Shown: positions 27,008 to 36,047 of the stretch, one piece after another
Layout: every line of letters starts with the position of its first letter
Numbering within the stretch: position 1 is the stretch's first letter
Notes under the pieces: model-generated
Told to the model about the DNA's origin: nothing
Database searches by the model: none
What the model saw: the letters and a program-made list of their open reading frames with translations, nothing else
Translations under genes and position numbers: made by a program
From: Crossiella sp. SN42
GTDB lineage: Bacteria > Actinomycetota > Actinomycetes > Mycobacteriales > Pseudonocardiaceae
Reading direction: 5' to 3'
Length of the DNA: 64,000 bases
NCBI RefSeq assembly: GCF_023897065.1
Contig: NZ_JAMHIV010000001.1
Span: forward strand, 642,572-706,571

Positions 27008-28798
27008 ATGCGAACACTCGGAAGCCTCCTGCTCGCCACCGCCCTGGTGCTGACCGGCCACGCGGCCCAGGCCGAGCCACGTGGCGTGGTGCTCAACGCG
27101 GGTGCGCCGGACTCGATCCCCGGCCAGTACATCGTCGGCCTGCACGGCGCCACCTCGCTGGCCGCCGACGCCGCGGCCTCGGTCCAGGCGGAGTCCGCCG
27201 AGCTCGCCCAGCGCTACGGCGGCCAGCTGGGTTACGCCTACTCCGCGGCGCTGCGCGGGTTCTCGGTGAAGATGTCCGCGGCCCAGGCCCAGCGGCTGGC
27301 GGCCGATCCCCGGGTGGAGTTCGTGCAGCAGTCGCTGTGGGTGCGCTCGGCCGCGGTCAAGGCGCCCGCCGGGGAGCAGCCGAACGCCCCGTGGGGGCTG
27401 GACCAGGTCGACGGCGCCAACGACGGCACCTACAAGTACCCCAACGTCGGCACCGGGGTCACCGTCTACAACACCGACACCGAGCTGAACACCGACCACG
27501 TCTCCTTCGAGGGCAGGGCCAAGTCCGGCTACGACTTCATCGACAACGACAACAACGTCAACGACTGCAAGGGCCAGTTCGACCAGGGCCACGGCTCGCA
27601 CACCGGCGGCACCTCCAGCAGCGAGGCCTACGGCGTGGCCAAGGACGTCACCATCGTCGGCGTCAAGGTGCTCGGCTGTGACGGCAACGGCCCGGACGCC
27701 GCCTCGATCAAGGGCATCGACTGGGTCACCCAGAACGCGAAGAAGCCCGCGGTGGCCAACGCCAGCTGGACCTCCGGCGGCGCGGGCGCGGACCCCGAGG
27801 GCATCAACCGGGCGATCAAGAACTCCATCGCGGCCGGCATCACCTGGGTCGCGGCCGCGGGCAACGAGAACCAGGACGCCTGCAACGTCAGCCCGGCCAA
27901 GGTGCCCGAGGTGATCACCGTGGCGGCCACCCAGGACGAGCAGAACAACGAGGCCGGCTACTCCAACCACGGCACCTGCGTGGACATCTACGCGCCCGGC
28001 TCCAACATCAACTCCGCCAGCAACTCCAGCAACACCGGCAGCAAGGGCATGCAGGGCACCTCGATGGCCGCCCCGCACGTCACCGGCGCCGCCGCGCTGT
28101 ACCTGGCAGGCAACTCCGGCGCCAGCCCGCAGCAGGTCAGGGACGCGCTGGTGAACAACGCCCAGTCCGGTGTGGTGCGCAACCCCGGCCCCGGCTCGCC
28201 GAACAAGTTCCTCGACGTCAGCAAGCTCGGCGGCGGCACCGAGCCGGGTAAGCCCACGGCGGACTTCACCGGCGACTGCGCCAGCTCGCTGACCTGCTCC
28301 TTCGACGCCTCCGCCTCCAAGCCCGGCACCGGCGGCAGCAGCATCGCCGGCTACAAGTGGGACTTCGGCGACAACAACACCGGTGACGGCGTCAAGCCCG
28401 CGCACACCTACGCCAAGGACGGCGAGTACCGGGTCACCCTGACCGTCACCGACGACAAGGGCGCCACCTCCGCCCCGGTCACCAAGGCCGTCCGCGCGGG
28501 CAAGCCCCCGGCCGGTCAGCCGCCCGTGGCCTCCTTCACCGTCTCCTGCCAGCGCAACCGGTGCTCGGTGGACGGCTCCGGCAGCACCGACCCCGACAAC
28601 GACATCAGCGGCTACGCCTGGGAGTTCGGCGACGGCAAGACCGGCACCGGCGTCACCGCGGCCAACGACTACCCGGCCAAGCAGGCCAGCTACTCGATCA
28701 AGCTGACCGTCACCGACAAGACCGGCAACAGCAACTCGACCACCAAACAGGTGCAGTGCTGGAGCTTCGGCGCCAACCAGGCGTTCTGCTTCGCCTGA
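27008..28798 (+). CDS. Secreted S8 peptidase, proteinase K-like, with two PKD domains
   Basis: 596-residue exported subtilase. Signal peptide 1-22 (ALVLTGHAAQA), I9 inhibitor propeptide about 38-115, catalytic domain about 125-405. The triad is Asp157 (NTDTEL), His198 (GHGSHTGGT) and Ser352 (GTSMAAPHVTGAAALYL). The usual DTG after the catalytic Asp reads DTE, and the segment before it carries an extra residue, both tolerable variants. Two PKD repeats follow (about 418-498 and 508-590; YKWDFGDNNTGDG and YAWEFGDGKTGTG), each with paired cysteines, probably for binding collagen-like or polymeric substrates. Monocistronic, with a strong terminator behind it. Confidence 0.93.
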   Translation: MRTLGSLLLATALVLTGHAAQAEPRGVVLNAGAPDSIPGQYIVGLHGATSLAADAAASVQAESAELAQRYGGQLGYAYSAALRGFSVKMSAAQAQRLAADPRVEFVQQSLWVRSAAVKAPAGEQPNAPWGLDQVDGANDGTYKYPNVGTGVTVYNTDTELNTDHVSFEGRAKSGYDFIDNDNNVNDCKGQFDQGHGSHTGGTSSSEAYGVAKDVTIVGVKVLGCDGNGPDAASIKGIDWVTQNAKKPAVANASWTSGGAGADPEGINRAIKNSIAAGITWVAAAGNENQDACNVSPAKVPEVITVAATQDEQNNEAGYSNHGTCVDIYAPGSNINSASNSSNTGSKGMQGTSMAAPHVTGAAALYLAGNSGASPQQVRDALVNNAQSGVVRNPGPGSPNKFLDVSKLGGGTEPGKPTADFTGDCASSLTCSFDASASKPGTGGSSIAGYKWDFGDNNTGDGVKPAHTYAKDGEYRVTLTVTDDKGATSAPVTKAVRAGKPPAGQPPVASFTVSCQRNRCSVDGSGSTDPDNDISGYAWEFGDGKTGTGVTAANDYPAKQASYSIKLTVTDKTGNSNSTTKQVQCWSFGANQAFCFA

Positions 28799-28825
28799 CC
28801 CCAGTACTCCTCCGGGCAGGGGGAG

Positions 28826-28859
28826 AGCGGCCCGTGCGTCCAACCACGCACGGGCCGCT
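28826..28859. terminator. Strong stem-loop terminator after the protease
   Basis: AGCGGCCCGTGCGT (28826-28839) and ACGCACGGGCCGCT (28846-28859) form a perfect 14-bp stem with a CCAACC loop, 28 bp after the protease stop. It is followed by TGCC, not a T-tract, as is common in actinobacteria. Confidence 0.8.
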
Positions 28860-28944
28860 TGCCGTGCCCGCGACGGCCCCGGTGTGCTCGCCCCGGTTCC
28901 GGCGTGCTGAGATCGTCACCGGAGCTCGGAGGAGGAGGTAGCCG

Positions 28945-30549
28945 GTGGTTGCCGGGTTGAGACGCACGAGGTCGGCCTCTCCTGGCACGCCCGCACCCGC
29001 CCGCGACCACCGCGCCTGGCTGCTGCGCGTACCGGCCGCGATCCTGGCCGGGGTGCTGCTCTACCTCAGCTTCCCGCCGTACCGGAGCTGGTGGCTGGCG
29101 CCGGTCGCGCTGGCCGTGCTCGGCCTGGTCCTGCACGAACGCCGCAAACGGGCCGCCGCGGGTTACGGCATGGTCTTCGCCAGCACGTTCTTCCTGCTGC
29201 ACCTGTTCTGGCTGCAGGACTTCCTCGGCCGCGAGTTCGGCCCCTGGCCCTGGCTGGGCCTGAGCCTGCTGATGGCGCTCTACATCGCCGTGGTCACCAC
29301 GCTGTTCCCGCTGGTCGCGGGCCTGCCCGGCGGACCGGTGTGGCCGGCCGCGCTGATCGTGCTCTCCGAGGCCCTGCGCGGCCGGGTCCCCTACGGCGGC
29401 TTCCCCTGGGCCAAGCTCGGCTTCGGCCAGGTCGAAGGGCCGCTGCTGGGACTGGCCGCGGTCGGCGGGGTGCCGCTGGTGACCTTCGCGGTCGCGCTGA
29501 CCGGCTTCGGCCTGGCCGCGCTGATCCTGCGCGCCCGCACCCGGCTGTCCGTCCGAGGCTGGCTTGCCACCGCCGCCCCGGTCGTGCTGCCGGTGGTCGC
29601 CGCGCTGGCCGCCTGGCCGCTGGTCGGGGTCGAGGCGCAGCAGGGCACCCGCACGGTCGCCCTGGTCCAGGGCAACGCCCCCGACGCGGGGATCGGCCTG
29701 CTCAGCGAGCTGCCCACGATCCGCCGCAACCACCTGGAAGCCAGCCGGATCCTGGCCGAGAAGATCCGCACCGACGCCGGCCCCAAGCCCGATCTGGTGG
29801 TGTGGCCGGAGTCCACCACCCGCATCAACGGCCCCGACCCGGTCCTGGACGCCGCCGTGGCCGACCTGGGCGTGCCCACCCTGATCGGCGGCCTGTACCG
29901 CACCCCGGCAGGCCAGGAGAACGCGGTGGTCAGCTGGGACCCGGCCACCGGCCAGGGCCCCCGCTACACCAAACAGCAGCTGGTCCCGTTCTCCGAGTTC
30001 ATCCCGCTGCGCGACGTGGCCCGCCTGATCACTCCCTTCGTCGACGTCCCCGACCTGGTCGCTGGCACCCGCACCGGCCCGCTCACCGTCGCGGGCGCCC
30101 CGCTGGGCGTGGCCATCTGCTACGAGGTCGCCTACGACTACGTCCTGCGCGAGAACGTCGACCAGGGCGCCCAGCTGCTCATCGTGCCGACCAACAACGC
30201 CTGGTTCGGCCGCGGCGACATGACCTACCAGCAGCTGGCCATGGCCCGCCTGCGCGCGGTGGAACACGGCCGCGCGGTGGTGGTCGCGGCCACCAGCGGC
30301 GTCAGCGCCATGGTCCGGCCAGACGGCACGGTGACCCAGTCGCTGGAGATGTACACCTCGGGCTCGCTGACCGAGACGCTGCCGCTGCGCAGCTCGGTCA
30401 CGGTGGCCGACCGGCTGGGGCCGTGGACGGAGATCGTGCTGATCGCACTGGGCCTGCTCGCGGTCGCCGCGGGGATCCGTCAGTCGTCCTCGAAGAGTGC
30501 GCGCAAGTCGAGTGAGACCACATCAGGATCCGGCCAACCGGCCGCGTAG
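28945..30549 (+). CDS. lnt: Apolipoprotein N-acyltransferase
   Basis: 534-residue membrane enzyme that N-acylates the lipid-modified cysteine of lipoproteins. About seven N-terminal and one C-terminal hydrophobic helices flank a nitrilase-type domain. The catalytic triad is visible: Glu in VVWPESTTRI, Lys in RYTKQQLVPFSEF, Cys in GVAICYEVAYDY. LFWLQDF and PYGGFPWAKLGF are typical Lnt segments. GTG 28945 follows GGAGGAGG. The C-terminal hydrophilic tail runs 70 nt over the end of the convergent nuclease gene, an unusually long 3' overlap that may produce antisense effects. Confidence 0.92.
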   Translation: MVAGLRRTRSASPGTPAPARDHRAWLLRVPAAILAGVLLYLSFPPYRSWWLAPVALAVLGLVLHERRKRAAAGYGMVFASTFFLLHLFWLQDFLGREFGPWPWLGLSLLMALYIAVVTTLFPLVAGLPGGPVWPAALIVLSEALRGRVPYGGFPWAKLGFGQVEGPLLGLAAVGGVPLVTFAVALTGFGLAALILRARTRLSVRGWLATAAPVVLPVVAALAAWPLVGVEAQQGTRTVALVQGNAPDAGIGLLSELPTIRRNHLEASRILAEKIRTDAGPKPDLVVWPESTTRINGPDPVLDAAVADLGVPTLIGGLYRTPAGQENAVVSWDPATGQGPRYTKQQLVPFSEFIPLRDVARLITPFVDVPDLVAGTRTGPLTVAGAPLGVAICYEVAYDYVLRENVDQGAQLLIVPTNNAWFGRGDMTYQQLAMARLRAVEHGRAVVVAATSGVSAMVRPDGTVTQSLEMYTSGSLTETLPLRSSVTVADRLGPWTEIVLIALGLLAVAAGIRQSSSKSARKSSETTSGSGQPAA

Positions 30550-31625
30550 CCGTACCGCTCAACTGCGGTCTGGAACAACCGAGCCGCCTGCACAACCGCT
30601 GCCCGCCGCATGCCAGAACTAACCAGCCCACGATCGCGAATCTGGGCGGTCAACCGCGCCAGAGTCTCCGCACGCCGCGCCAAGAGCACGTCCAGGTCAG
30701 CTCGCTCGACGCGCATCTCCTCATCGAGCAGATCGAAGCGGAACGACCGGGGCAGCTCCCTATCAATCTCACTGAGCCTGGGGGGCGTCTTTTCGTTGAG
30801 CAACACGCCCAGCCTGTTCTCGTTCACCGCTCGCCGATAAACCGCGCGCTCCAGCAGGTCGAGATCCCTGGTCGCCTGTACCCGGTCTTCCCCGCGGTGC
30901 TCCTGCCACTCCCAAAGCGGCCACAGTTCGATTTCCGCGACCTCGTCCACGTCCAGGATGTTGAAGGTAACGGCGTCCGTGCGCCGGTTGGTCAGATGCC
31001 TGCGGATCCTGGTGCTCAAGCCTTCGCGGGTCTGCCCAACGTAGATCGGGTTCTGGTTGATGTCGTAGAAGACGTAGCAGCCGTACCTGGCATCTGCCCA
31101 GGCTCGCCCCTGACCGTCTTCGGCCGCCAGCGCCCGGCTGAGTTGATCACGGAAGCGCCGTACCCGGAGTGGCAGCTTAGGAGCCGGTCGCCGGTCGCCG
31201 AACGAATCCTGCTGTGGTGCCCGCCAATTCAGCCTCAGCCGGTCGCCGGACCGGAGCGGTTCCCGGACCCATGGCTCAACAGGCCCACTGACCACAGGCG
31301 CAGGCTCGGGCGCGACCGATGTCTCCGGAGCGCTTCGACGAGCCAGTCGCCACCGTTCCTCCCATGCACGGACTACCTCGTCATGCGCAGCGAACCGGTC
31401 CGGATCCGCCCGGTCCCGGTGCAGGAGTACGGCTCGCACAAAGGCCCTGACGAAGTCCAGCTTGAGCTGCCTCCGCTTTCCCGCCAGGGTCTCGCTGAGC
31501 GTCGTCTTCGAAACCACGAAGGCGCAGCTCTCCGTAGCGATCTTGGCCACGGTCGCCAGACTCGGCTCGCCACAGTCCACGCGCAGCTCTCTCAGCCCGG
31601 CCAGCAGGTCGCCCTCATGGTCCAT
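30480..31625 (-). CDS. GIY-YIG nuclease with N-terminal HTH-like domain
   Basis: 381 residues. Residues about 1-75 look like the XRE-like HTH that starts many actinobacterial NTPase/WD40 proteins (ATVAKIATESCAFVVSKTTLSETLAGKRRQ). A GIY-YIG nuclease domain (about 176-280) follows: CYVFYDINQNPIYVGQT, STRIRRHL (Arg), LLERAVYRR (metal-binding Glu259) and VLLNEKTPP (Asn277), so all catalytic positions are present. The C-terminal 100 residues are helical and unassigned. Codon choice is less GC-biased than in neighbours. ATG 31625 has no Shine-Dalgarno and may be leaderless. Repeated GAACGA boxes lie upstream. Possible roles are defence, conflict or regulated DNA cleavage; Eco29kI-like restriction enzymes share the fold, but no methylase is near. 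Confidence 0.8.
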   Translation of the reverse strand: MDHEGDLLAGLRELRVDCGEPSLATVAKIATESCAFVVSKTTLSETLAGKRRQLKLDFVRAFVRAVLLHRDRADPDRFAAHDEVVRAWEERWRLARRSAPETSVAPEPAPVVSGPVEPWVREPLRSGDRLRLNWRAPQQDSFGDRRPAPKLPLRVRRFRDQLSRALAAEDGQGRAWADARYGCYVFYDINQNPIYVGQTREGLSTRIRRHLTNRRTDAVTFNILDVDEVAEIELWPLWEWQEHRGEDRVQATRDLDLLERAVYRRAVNENRLGVLLNEKTPPRLSEIDRELPRSFRFDLLDEEMRVERADLDVLLARRAETLARLTAQIRDRGLVSSGMRRAAVVQAARLFQTAVERYGYAAGWPDPDVVSLDLRALFEDD

Positions 31626-31640
31626 GAGTGAAGGGTAGCC

Positions 31641-31720
31641 GAACGATATAGAACGAGCGCGATGCGGTTTCAGCAGCACAGAACGATCTAGTGCGTTCGG
31701 ATCTGTTCCGCATCGTTCTA
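31641..31720. promoter_or_regulatory. Clustered GAACGA boxes between the nuclease and the small membrane gene
   Basis: GAACGAT at 31641, AGAACGA at 31650 and 31680, and the inverted TCGTTCT at 31713-31719 fall within 80 bp. AGAACGAT (31680-31687) and ATCGTTCT (31712-31719) form an inverted pair with a 24-bp spacer. The cluster covers the divergent promoter region and is AT-richer than its surroundings. It may be the operator array of the HTH-containing nuclease (autoregulation) or of another regulator. Confidence 0.5.
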
Positions 31721-31760
31721 GGTGGATGAACCACTCATGATGCTGTGCTCAGCTAGGCCC

Positions 31761-31940
31761 ATGACTCCGAACGAGCCTTCCCCGACCCGGCCCCGCGACC
31801 GCGTCCTCGACCTCGTCGCGCTCCTGTCGCTGCTTGCCATCGCCACCGCGGTCTACCTGACTGCTGGCGAAGCGGCGCTAGGCGTGGTCAGCACAGTCGC
31901 CATCACGTTCTACACGCTCTGGCGTTCCAGCCGCCGTTGA
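31761..31940 (+). CDS. Small hypothetical membrane protein, two TM segments
   Basis: 59 residues from ATG 31761: a polar N-terminus MTPNEPSPTRPRDRV, two hydrophobic helices (about 15-32 and 35-52) and a basic tail WRSSRR. Alternative in-frame starts at 31722, 31737 and 31740 would add 7-13 residues; AGGTGG lies 11 nt before the one at 31737. It is divergent from the nuclease and convergent with the WD40 protein, with 28 nt to the latter. Unknown function; a small membrane partner or toxin-like peptide is possible. Confidence 0.55.
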   Translation: MTPNEPSPTRPRDRVLDLVALLSLLAIATAVYLTAGEAALGVVSTVAITFYTLWRSSRR

Positions 31941-31968
31941 CCCCGGCAGCACAAGACGCCCGCCGCGC

Positions 31969-34900
31969 TCACTCCGGGCAGGGCGGCCGGAACTCCAGGC
32001 CCGGCAGGTACTTCTCCCACTCCTGCTCGGTGATCCGCGGATACGCCATCGCGCAGATCCGCGCCGCCGACCGCTCCACGTCGATGTCCCAGATCCGCAA
32101 GGTCCGGTCGCTGCCCACGCTGCCGATCCGGCTGCCGTCCGGGCTGAACTGGATCTGCTGGATCGTCTCGCCGTGACCGCGCAGCGCCGCGTACTCCCTC
32201 GGCGCGCGCGGGTCGGCCAGGTCGAACAGCCGGATGGCCCGCTCGTTGCCGGCCAGCGCCAGGGTCCGGCCGTCGGGGCTGAAGGTGACCGACTGGACGG
32301 TGGTCCTGGAGTCGCCGACCTCGGCCAGCGCCTCTTCACCGGCCGGGTCGGTGATGTCCCACAGGCGGACCTTGCGGTCGCCGCCCAGGGTGACCAGTTT
32401 GGTGCCGTCCGGGCTGAAGGCGACCCGGTAGGCGCCGCCGGGGTGCTCGCGCAGGGCGTTGACCTCCCTGGGCGCGCCGCGGTCGGTCAGGTCCCACAGG
32501 CGGACCACGCCGTCCATGCCTGCCGAGGCCAGCAGCTTGCCGTCCGGGCTGAACCGCACCTCCAGCACGTCGACCCCGTGCTCGACCAGCATCAGCGGCT
32601 TGCCGGGCTTGGCCGGGTCGCGGATGTCCCACAGGCCGACCCGGTTGTCCCAGCTGCCGGTGGCGAGCAGGGTGCCATCGGGGTGCACGTCCACCGAGCC
32701 GACCGCGTTCTCGTGCCCGGTCAGGGTGGAGATCTCCTTGGGCTGGGCCGGATCGGCCAGGCTCCAGATCTTGACCACGCGGTCCAGCCCGCCGGTGAAC
32801 AGGTACTTGCCGTCCTGGCTCACCGCCACCGTCTCCAGCGGCCCCTGGTGCTGGTTCAGCCGGGCCACCGGCTCCACCAGGCCGTCCCCGGTGACCTGCC
32901 ACAGGTTGACCATGCGGTCCCGGCCGCCGGTGACCACCGTCTTGCCGTCCGGGGTGAAGGCCAGCGTGGTCACCGCGTCCTCGTGCTGAGGCAGACCCTG
33001 GCGGCGCAGGTCGGCCAGCTGCACGGTGTGGTCGTCGCTGCTGGTGGCCAGGGTGATGCCGTCAGGGCTGAACGAGGCGCGCCAGGTCGCGTCGGTGTGC
33101 CCGCGCAGCACGGCCAGCTCGCGCACCTGGCGGGGGTCGGTGATGTCCCACAGCCGGGTCGAGGAGTCCGCGCTGCTGGTGGCCAGCGCCCGGCCGCCGG
33201 GGGCGAAGGCCACCGCGTGCACCGAGTCCAGGTGACCGGCCACAGTGGACAGTTCGACCGGGCGGTCCGGGTCGCGCACGTCCCACAGCTTGACCAGCCG
33301 GTCGCTGCCGGTGGTCACCAGCAGGTTCCCATCCGCGCTGAACAGCGCGTCCTGCGCGCCGTCGGTGTGCCTGCCGGGGAAGGGCAGCTCGCGCGGGCGG
33401 CGCGGATCGCGCACGTCCCACAGCTTGACCGCGCCGTCCCAGCCCGCGGTGGCCAGCAGCGGACGGGCCGGGCTGAAATCGAGCCCGTGCACCAGGTCGG
33501 TGTGCGCCTCGGTCGCGCTGAGCTGCTGCGGCTGCTCGGGGTTGGCGATGTCCCACAGCCGCAACGTCTTGTCCACCGAGACGCTGGCCAGCACCCGGCC
33601 GTCGGCGCTGAAGGAGACGTCCTGGATGTTGCCGCCGTGCCCGGCCATCAGGGCCAGCGAACGCGGGCGGCGCGGATCGCTGAGGTCCCACAGCCGGATG
33701 TTGCGGTCCAGGCCCGCGGTGGCCAGCATGGTGCCGTCGGCGCTGAACTCCGCGTTGTGCAGCCCGAAAAGATGACCCTCCATTGTGGACAGCAGCTGGG
33801 GCCGGTTCCGGTCCCGCACGTCCCACACCCGCACCACCTTGTCATCGGCGGCGCCCGCGGTGACCAGGATCGGCTCGGTGGGGTGGAACAGGGTGGCCGA
33901 GGTGGCCCTGCTGTGCGCGGTGATGCTGGTGCTGAAGGCCTCCGCGGAGGTGCCGCGCACGCTGTCGGCGGCCTCCCGCGAGCCGTCGGTGCGGTAGGCG
34001 GCCAGCCGCAGCTGCCAGGACAGCGCCGGGTTGCTGGCCCGGATCGCCTCGGCCTGCACCACCGCCTTCTGCGCCAGCGCGGCGGTGCGCTGCGCGGTGG
34101 CCTCCTGCTGGGCCCACACCGCGTACCCGGTGGCCGCGCCCGCCAGCAGCAGCAACGTGGTCAGCAGCGCCACCAGCTGCCGCAGCCGCCGGTCCCGCTG
34201 CCGCCTGCTGCGCACCTCTTTCTGCTCGGCGGCGGCGCTGGCGGCCAGGAAGTCGGCCTCCCGGTGGTTGAGCAGCCGGTCCCGGCCGCGCTGGGCCCAG
34301 TCGGTGGCCAGGGCGAGCTGCGCGCCGCGGTAGAGCGCGCCGGGGTCGCGGTCCAGCCGCTCCCACTCCTCGGCGGCCTCGCCGAGCCTGCGCGCGGTGC
34401 GCAGCCCGTCCCGGTCCTCGGTCAGCCATTCCCGCAGCCTGGGCCAGCAGCGGATGATCGCCTCGTGCGCGAGGTCCGCGCTGTCCTGGTTGAGGGTGAG
34501 CAACCTGGCCTGCGCCAGGCGTTCCAGCACCACGGTCAGGTCGTCCTCGCCGGTGTCCAGCTCGGCGCGGGAGACCCGGCGCTTGGTGTCCTCGGTGCCC
34601 TCGCCAAGCTCGATCAGCCGCAGGAACACCTGCCGGGCCAGGTCCTGCTGGGCCTCGGTGAAGCTGTTGTAGACGGTCTCCGCGGTCTGCCCGATCGCGC
34701 CCTCGATCCCGCCGCTGGCCTCGTAACCGGCCAGGGTGAGGGTGTTGCCGCGGCGCCGCCGCCAGGTCTCCACCAGCGCGTGCGAGAGCAGCGGCAGCAC
34801 CCCAGGCTGCCCGGCCGCCTCGCTGACCAGCCGGGCCACCAGCGCGGTCTCCACCGCGCAGCCCGCGCCGACCGCGGGCCGGGTGATCGCCTGCCGCAGC

Positions 34901-35700
34901 TCCTCCGCGGTCATCGGCGTGGCCAGGATCTGCCCGTCCTGCAAGGCTTCGGCCAGCTCCGGGTAGCGGGCGCAGTGCGCGTAGAAGTCCGCGCGCAGCC
35001 CGAGCACCACCTTGATCCGGCCGCCGGTGGTGGCCGCGGCCGAGGTGAGCGCGGTGACGAAACGCTGCCGCTCGGCCGGGTCGTGGCAGCGGGTGAACAG
35101 CTCCTCGAACTGGTCCACCACCAGCACCAGCTCGCCCTCGGCCGGGCGCGCGCCGTCGAGCAGGAAGGCGACCTCGTCCATCGGATGCGGGCCAGGGGTG
35201 AGCAGCACGCCCTCGGTCAGCCTGGGCAGCACCCCGGCCCGCAGCAGCGAGGACTTGCCGGAACCGGAGGCCCCGACCACCACCACCAGCGGCCGCGCCG
35301 CGAGCAGGTCCAGCACCTGGTCGATCAGGACCTGCCTGCCGAAGAAGCGGTCCGCGTCCCCCGGCCCGAAGGCGGTCAGCCCGACGTAGGGCGAGTCCTG
35401 GGCTTCCGGCTCCAGCCCGGCCAGCGCGCCGAGGTCGATCTCCTTGGCCAGCTCCCGCCAGCGCTGCTCCCACTCCTCCTCACGGCCGCCACAGGCGCGC
35501 ACGTAGGCCAGGGTCACCGCCAGGCTGGGGAGCCGGCGGCCGCGCGCGGCCTCGGAGAGCGTGCTCACCGAGTAGTGCACCACGCGGGCGAGGTCCCGGT
35601 AGGACGGGTTGCCCGCCTTCTCCCGCAACCGCCGCAGCTCGTAGGCGAAACGCTGCAACTCTCCGGCATCCGGATCCACTGGCAGCTCTGGCCGCGGCAC
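31969..35700 (-). CDS. HTH-nSTAND-type NTPase with 14 WD40 repeats
   Basis: 1243 residues. XRE-like HTH (about 15-75: RDLARVVHYSVSTLSEAARG), then a STAND-like P-loop NTPase with Walker A VVGASGSGKSSLL (Lys149) and Walker B LVLVVDQFEELF (Asp196), a helical region, one TM helix (about 507-528, LVALLTTLLLLAGAATGYAV) and 14 WD40 repeats (about 607-1207), enough for two seven-bladed propellers. Most blades end in LWD followed by a polar linker. The propellers would face the cell exterior if the single helix is inserted N-in. GTG 35700 is chosen because AGGAAGG lies 6 nt upstream; ATG 35721 is the alternative. Such proteins are thought to sense a ligand with the repeats and signal through the NTPase; the partner is unknown. 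Confidence 0.9.
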   Translation of the reverse strand: MPRPELPVDPDAGELQRFAYELRRLREKAGNPSYRDLARVVHYSVSTLSEAARGRRLPSLAVTLAYVRACGGREEEWEQRWRELAKEIDLGALAGLEPEAQDSPYVGLTAFGPGDADRFFGRQVLIDQVLDLLAARPLVVVVGASGSGKSSLLRAGVLPRLTEGVLLTPGPHPMDEVAFLLDGARPAEGELVLVVDQFEELFTRCHDPAERQRFVTALTSAAATTGGRIKVVLGLRADFYAHCARYPELAEALQDGQILATPMTAEELRQAITRPAVGAGCAVETALVARLVSEAAGQPGVLPLLSHALVETWRRRRGNTLTLAGYEASGGIEGAIGQTAETVYNSFTEAQQDLARQVFLRLIELGEGTEDTKRRVSRAELDTGEDDLTVVLERLAQARLLTLNQDSADLAHEAIIRCWPRLREWLTEDRDGLRTARRLGEAAEEWERLDRDPGALYRGAQLALATDWAQRGRDRLLNHREADFLAASAAAEQKEVRSRRQRDRRLRQLVALLTTLLLLAGAATGYAVWAQQEATAQRTAALAQKAVVQAEAIRASNPALSWQLRLAAYRTDGSREAADSVRGTSAEAFSTSITAHSRATSATLFHPTEPILVTAGAADDKVVRVWDVRDRNRPQLLSTMEGHLFGLHNAEFSADGTMLATAGLDRNIRLWDLSDPRRPRSLALMAGHGGNIQDVSFSADGRVLASVSVDKTLRLWDIANPEQPQQLSATEAHTDLVHGLDFSPARPLLATAGWDGAVKLWDVRDPRRPRELPFPGRHTDGAQDALFSADGNLLVTTGSDRLVKLWDVRDPDRPVELSTVAGHLDSVHAVAFAPGGRALATSSADSSTRLWDITDPRQVRELAVLRGHTDATWRASFSPDGITLATSSDDHTVQLADLRRQGLPQHEDAVTTLAFTPDGKTVVTGGRDRMVNLWQVTGDGLVEPVARLNQHQGPLETVAVSQDGKYLFTGGLDRVVKIWSLADPAQPKEISTLTGHENAVGSVDVHPDGTLLATGSWDNRVGLWDIRDPAKPGKPLMLVEHGVDVLEVRFSPDGKLLASAGMDGVVRLWDLTDRGAPREVNALREHPGGAYRVAFSPDGTKLVTLGGDRKVRLWDITDPAGEEALAEVGDSRTTVQSVTFSPDGRTLALAGNERAIRLFDLADPRAPREYAALRGHGETIQQIQFSPDGSRIGSVGSDRTLRIWDIDVERSAARICAMAYPRITEQEWEKYLPGLEFRPPCPE

Positions 35701-36046
35701 TACCGTCCTTCCTGTGACCATCCCGTCGTGACGAGTTAGTGTACGGCAGGACCGGACCGGAAATCGCGGCCAGTGCCGGAAGCTTTTGATACCCCTGGTA
35801 CCGACCGGCAACGATAGCCGGTGGGCAATTGTGGCGACACCCGCATCCAGAACTTGGATGTGAGCGAAACGACAGCGACGGGCGGTCTACCAGGCGCGAC
35901 GAGTCATCCGACAATCGGATGACCGCGAGACGGCGAACGCTCGGATCCGTTCCGTCGAATTCACGGAAAGGATATCCGCGCCCGGTCGACGGGGAAACAA
36001 ACAGGTCAAGATTCCGTGACCGTCGCGCTCCCGCGATAATGGGAGC
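35701..36046. other. Divergent intergenic region between two NTPase genes
   Basis: 346 bp without a convincing gene, less GC-rich than its flanks. It must hold the promoters of the WD40 protein (reverse) and the ATPase regulator (forward). On the reverse strand TACACT near 35735-35740 could be a -10 box. The last 40 bp hold the forward promoter listed separately. No long palindrome or repeat found. Confidence 0.5.
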
Positions 36047-36047
36047 G
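36012..36047 (+). promoter_or_regulatory. Promoter for leaderless mRNA of the ATPase regulator
   Basis: GATAAT (36035-36040) is a near-consensus -10 box, with TTCCGT (36012-36017) 17 bp upstream as a weak -35. The expected transcription start, 7 nt after the -10, coincides with the GTG at 36047. This explains why that gene has no usable Shine-Dalgarno. Confidence 0.6.

Noticed and set aside
27471..27490. Possible inactivation of the S8 protease because the DTG box reads DTE
   Set aside because: Alignment from the conserved FEGRA shows the catalytic Asp157 in place, and His198 and Ser352 boxes are intact, so activity is expected.
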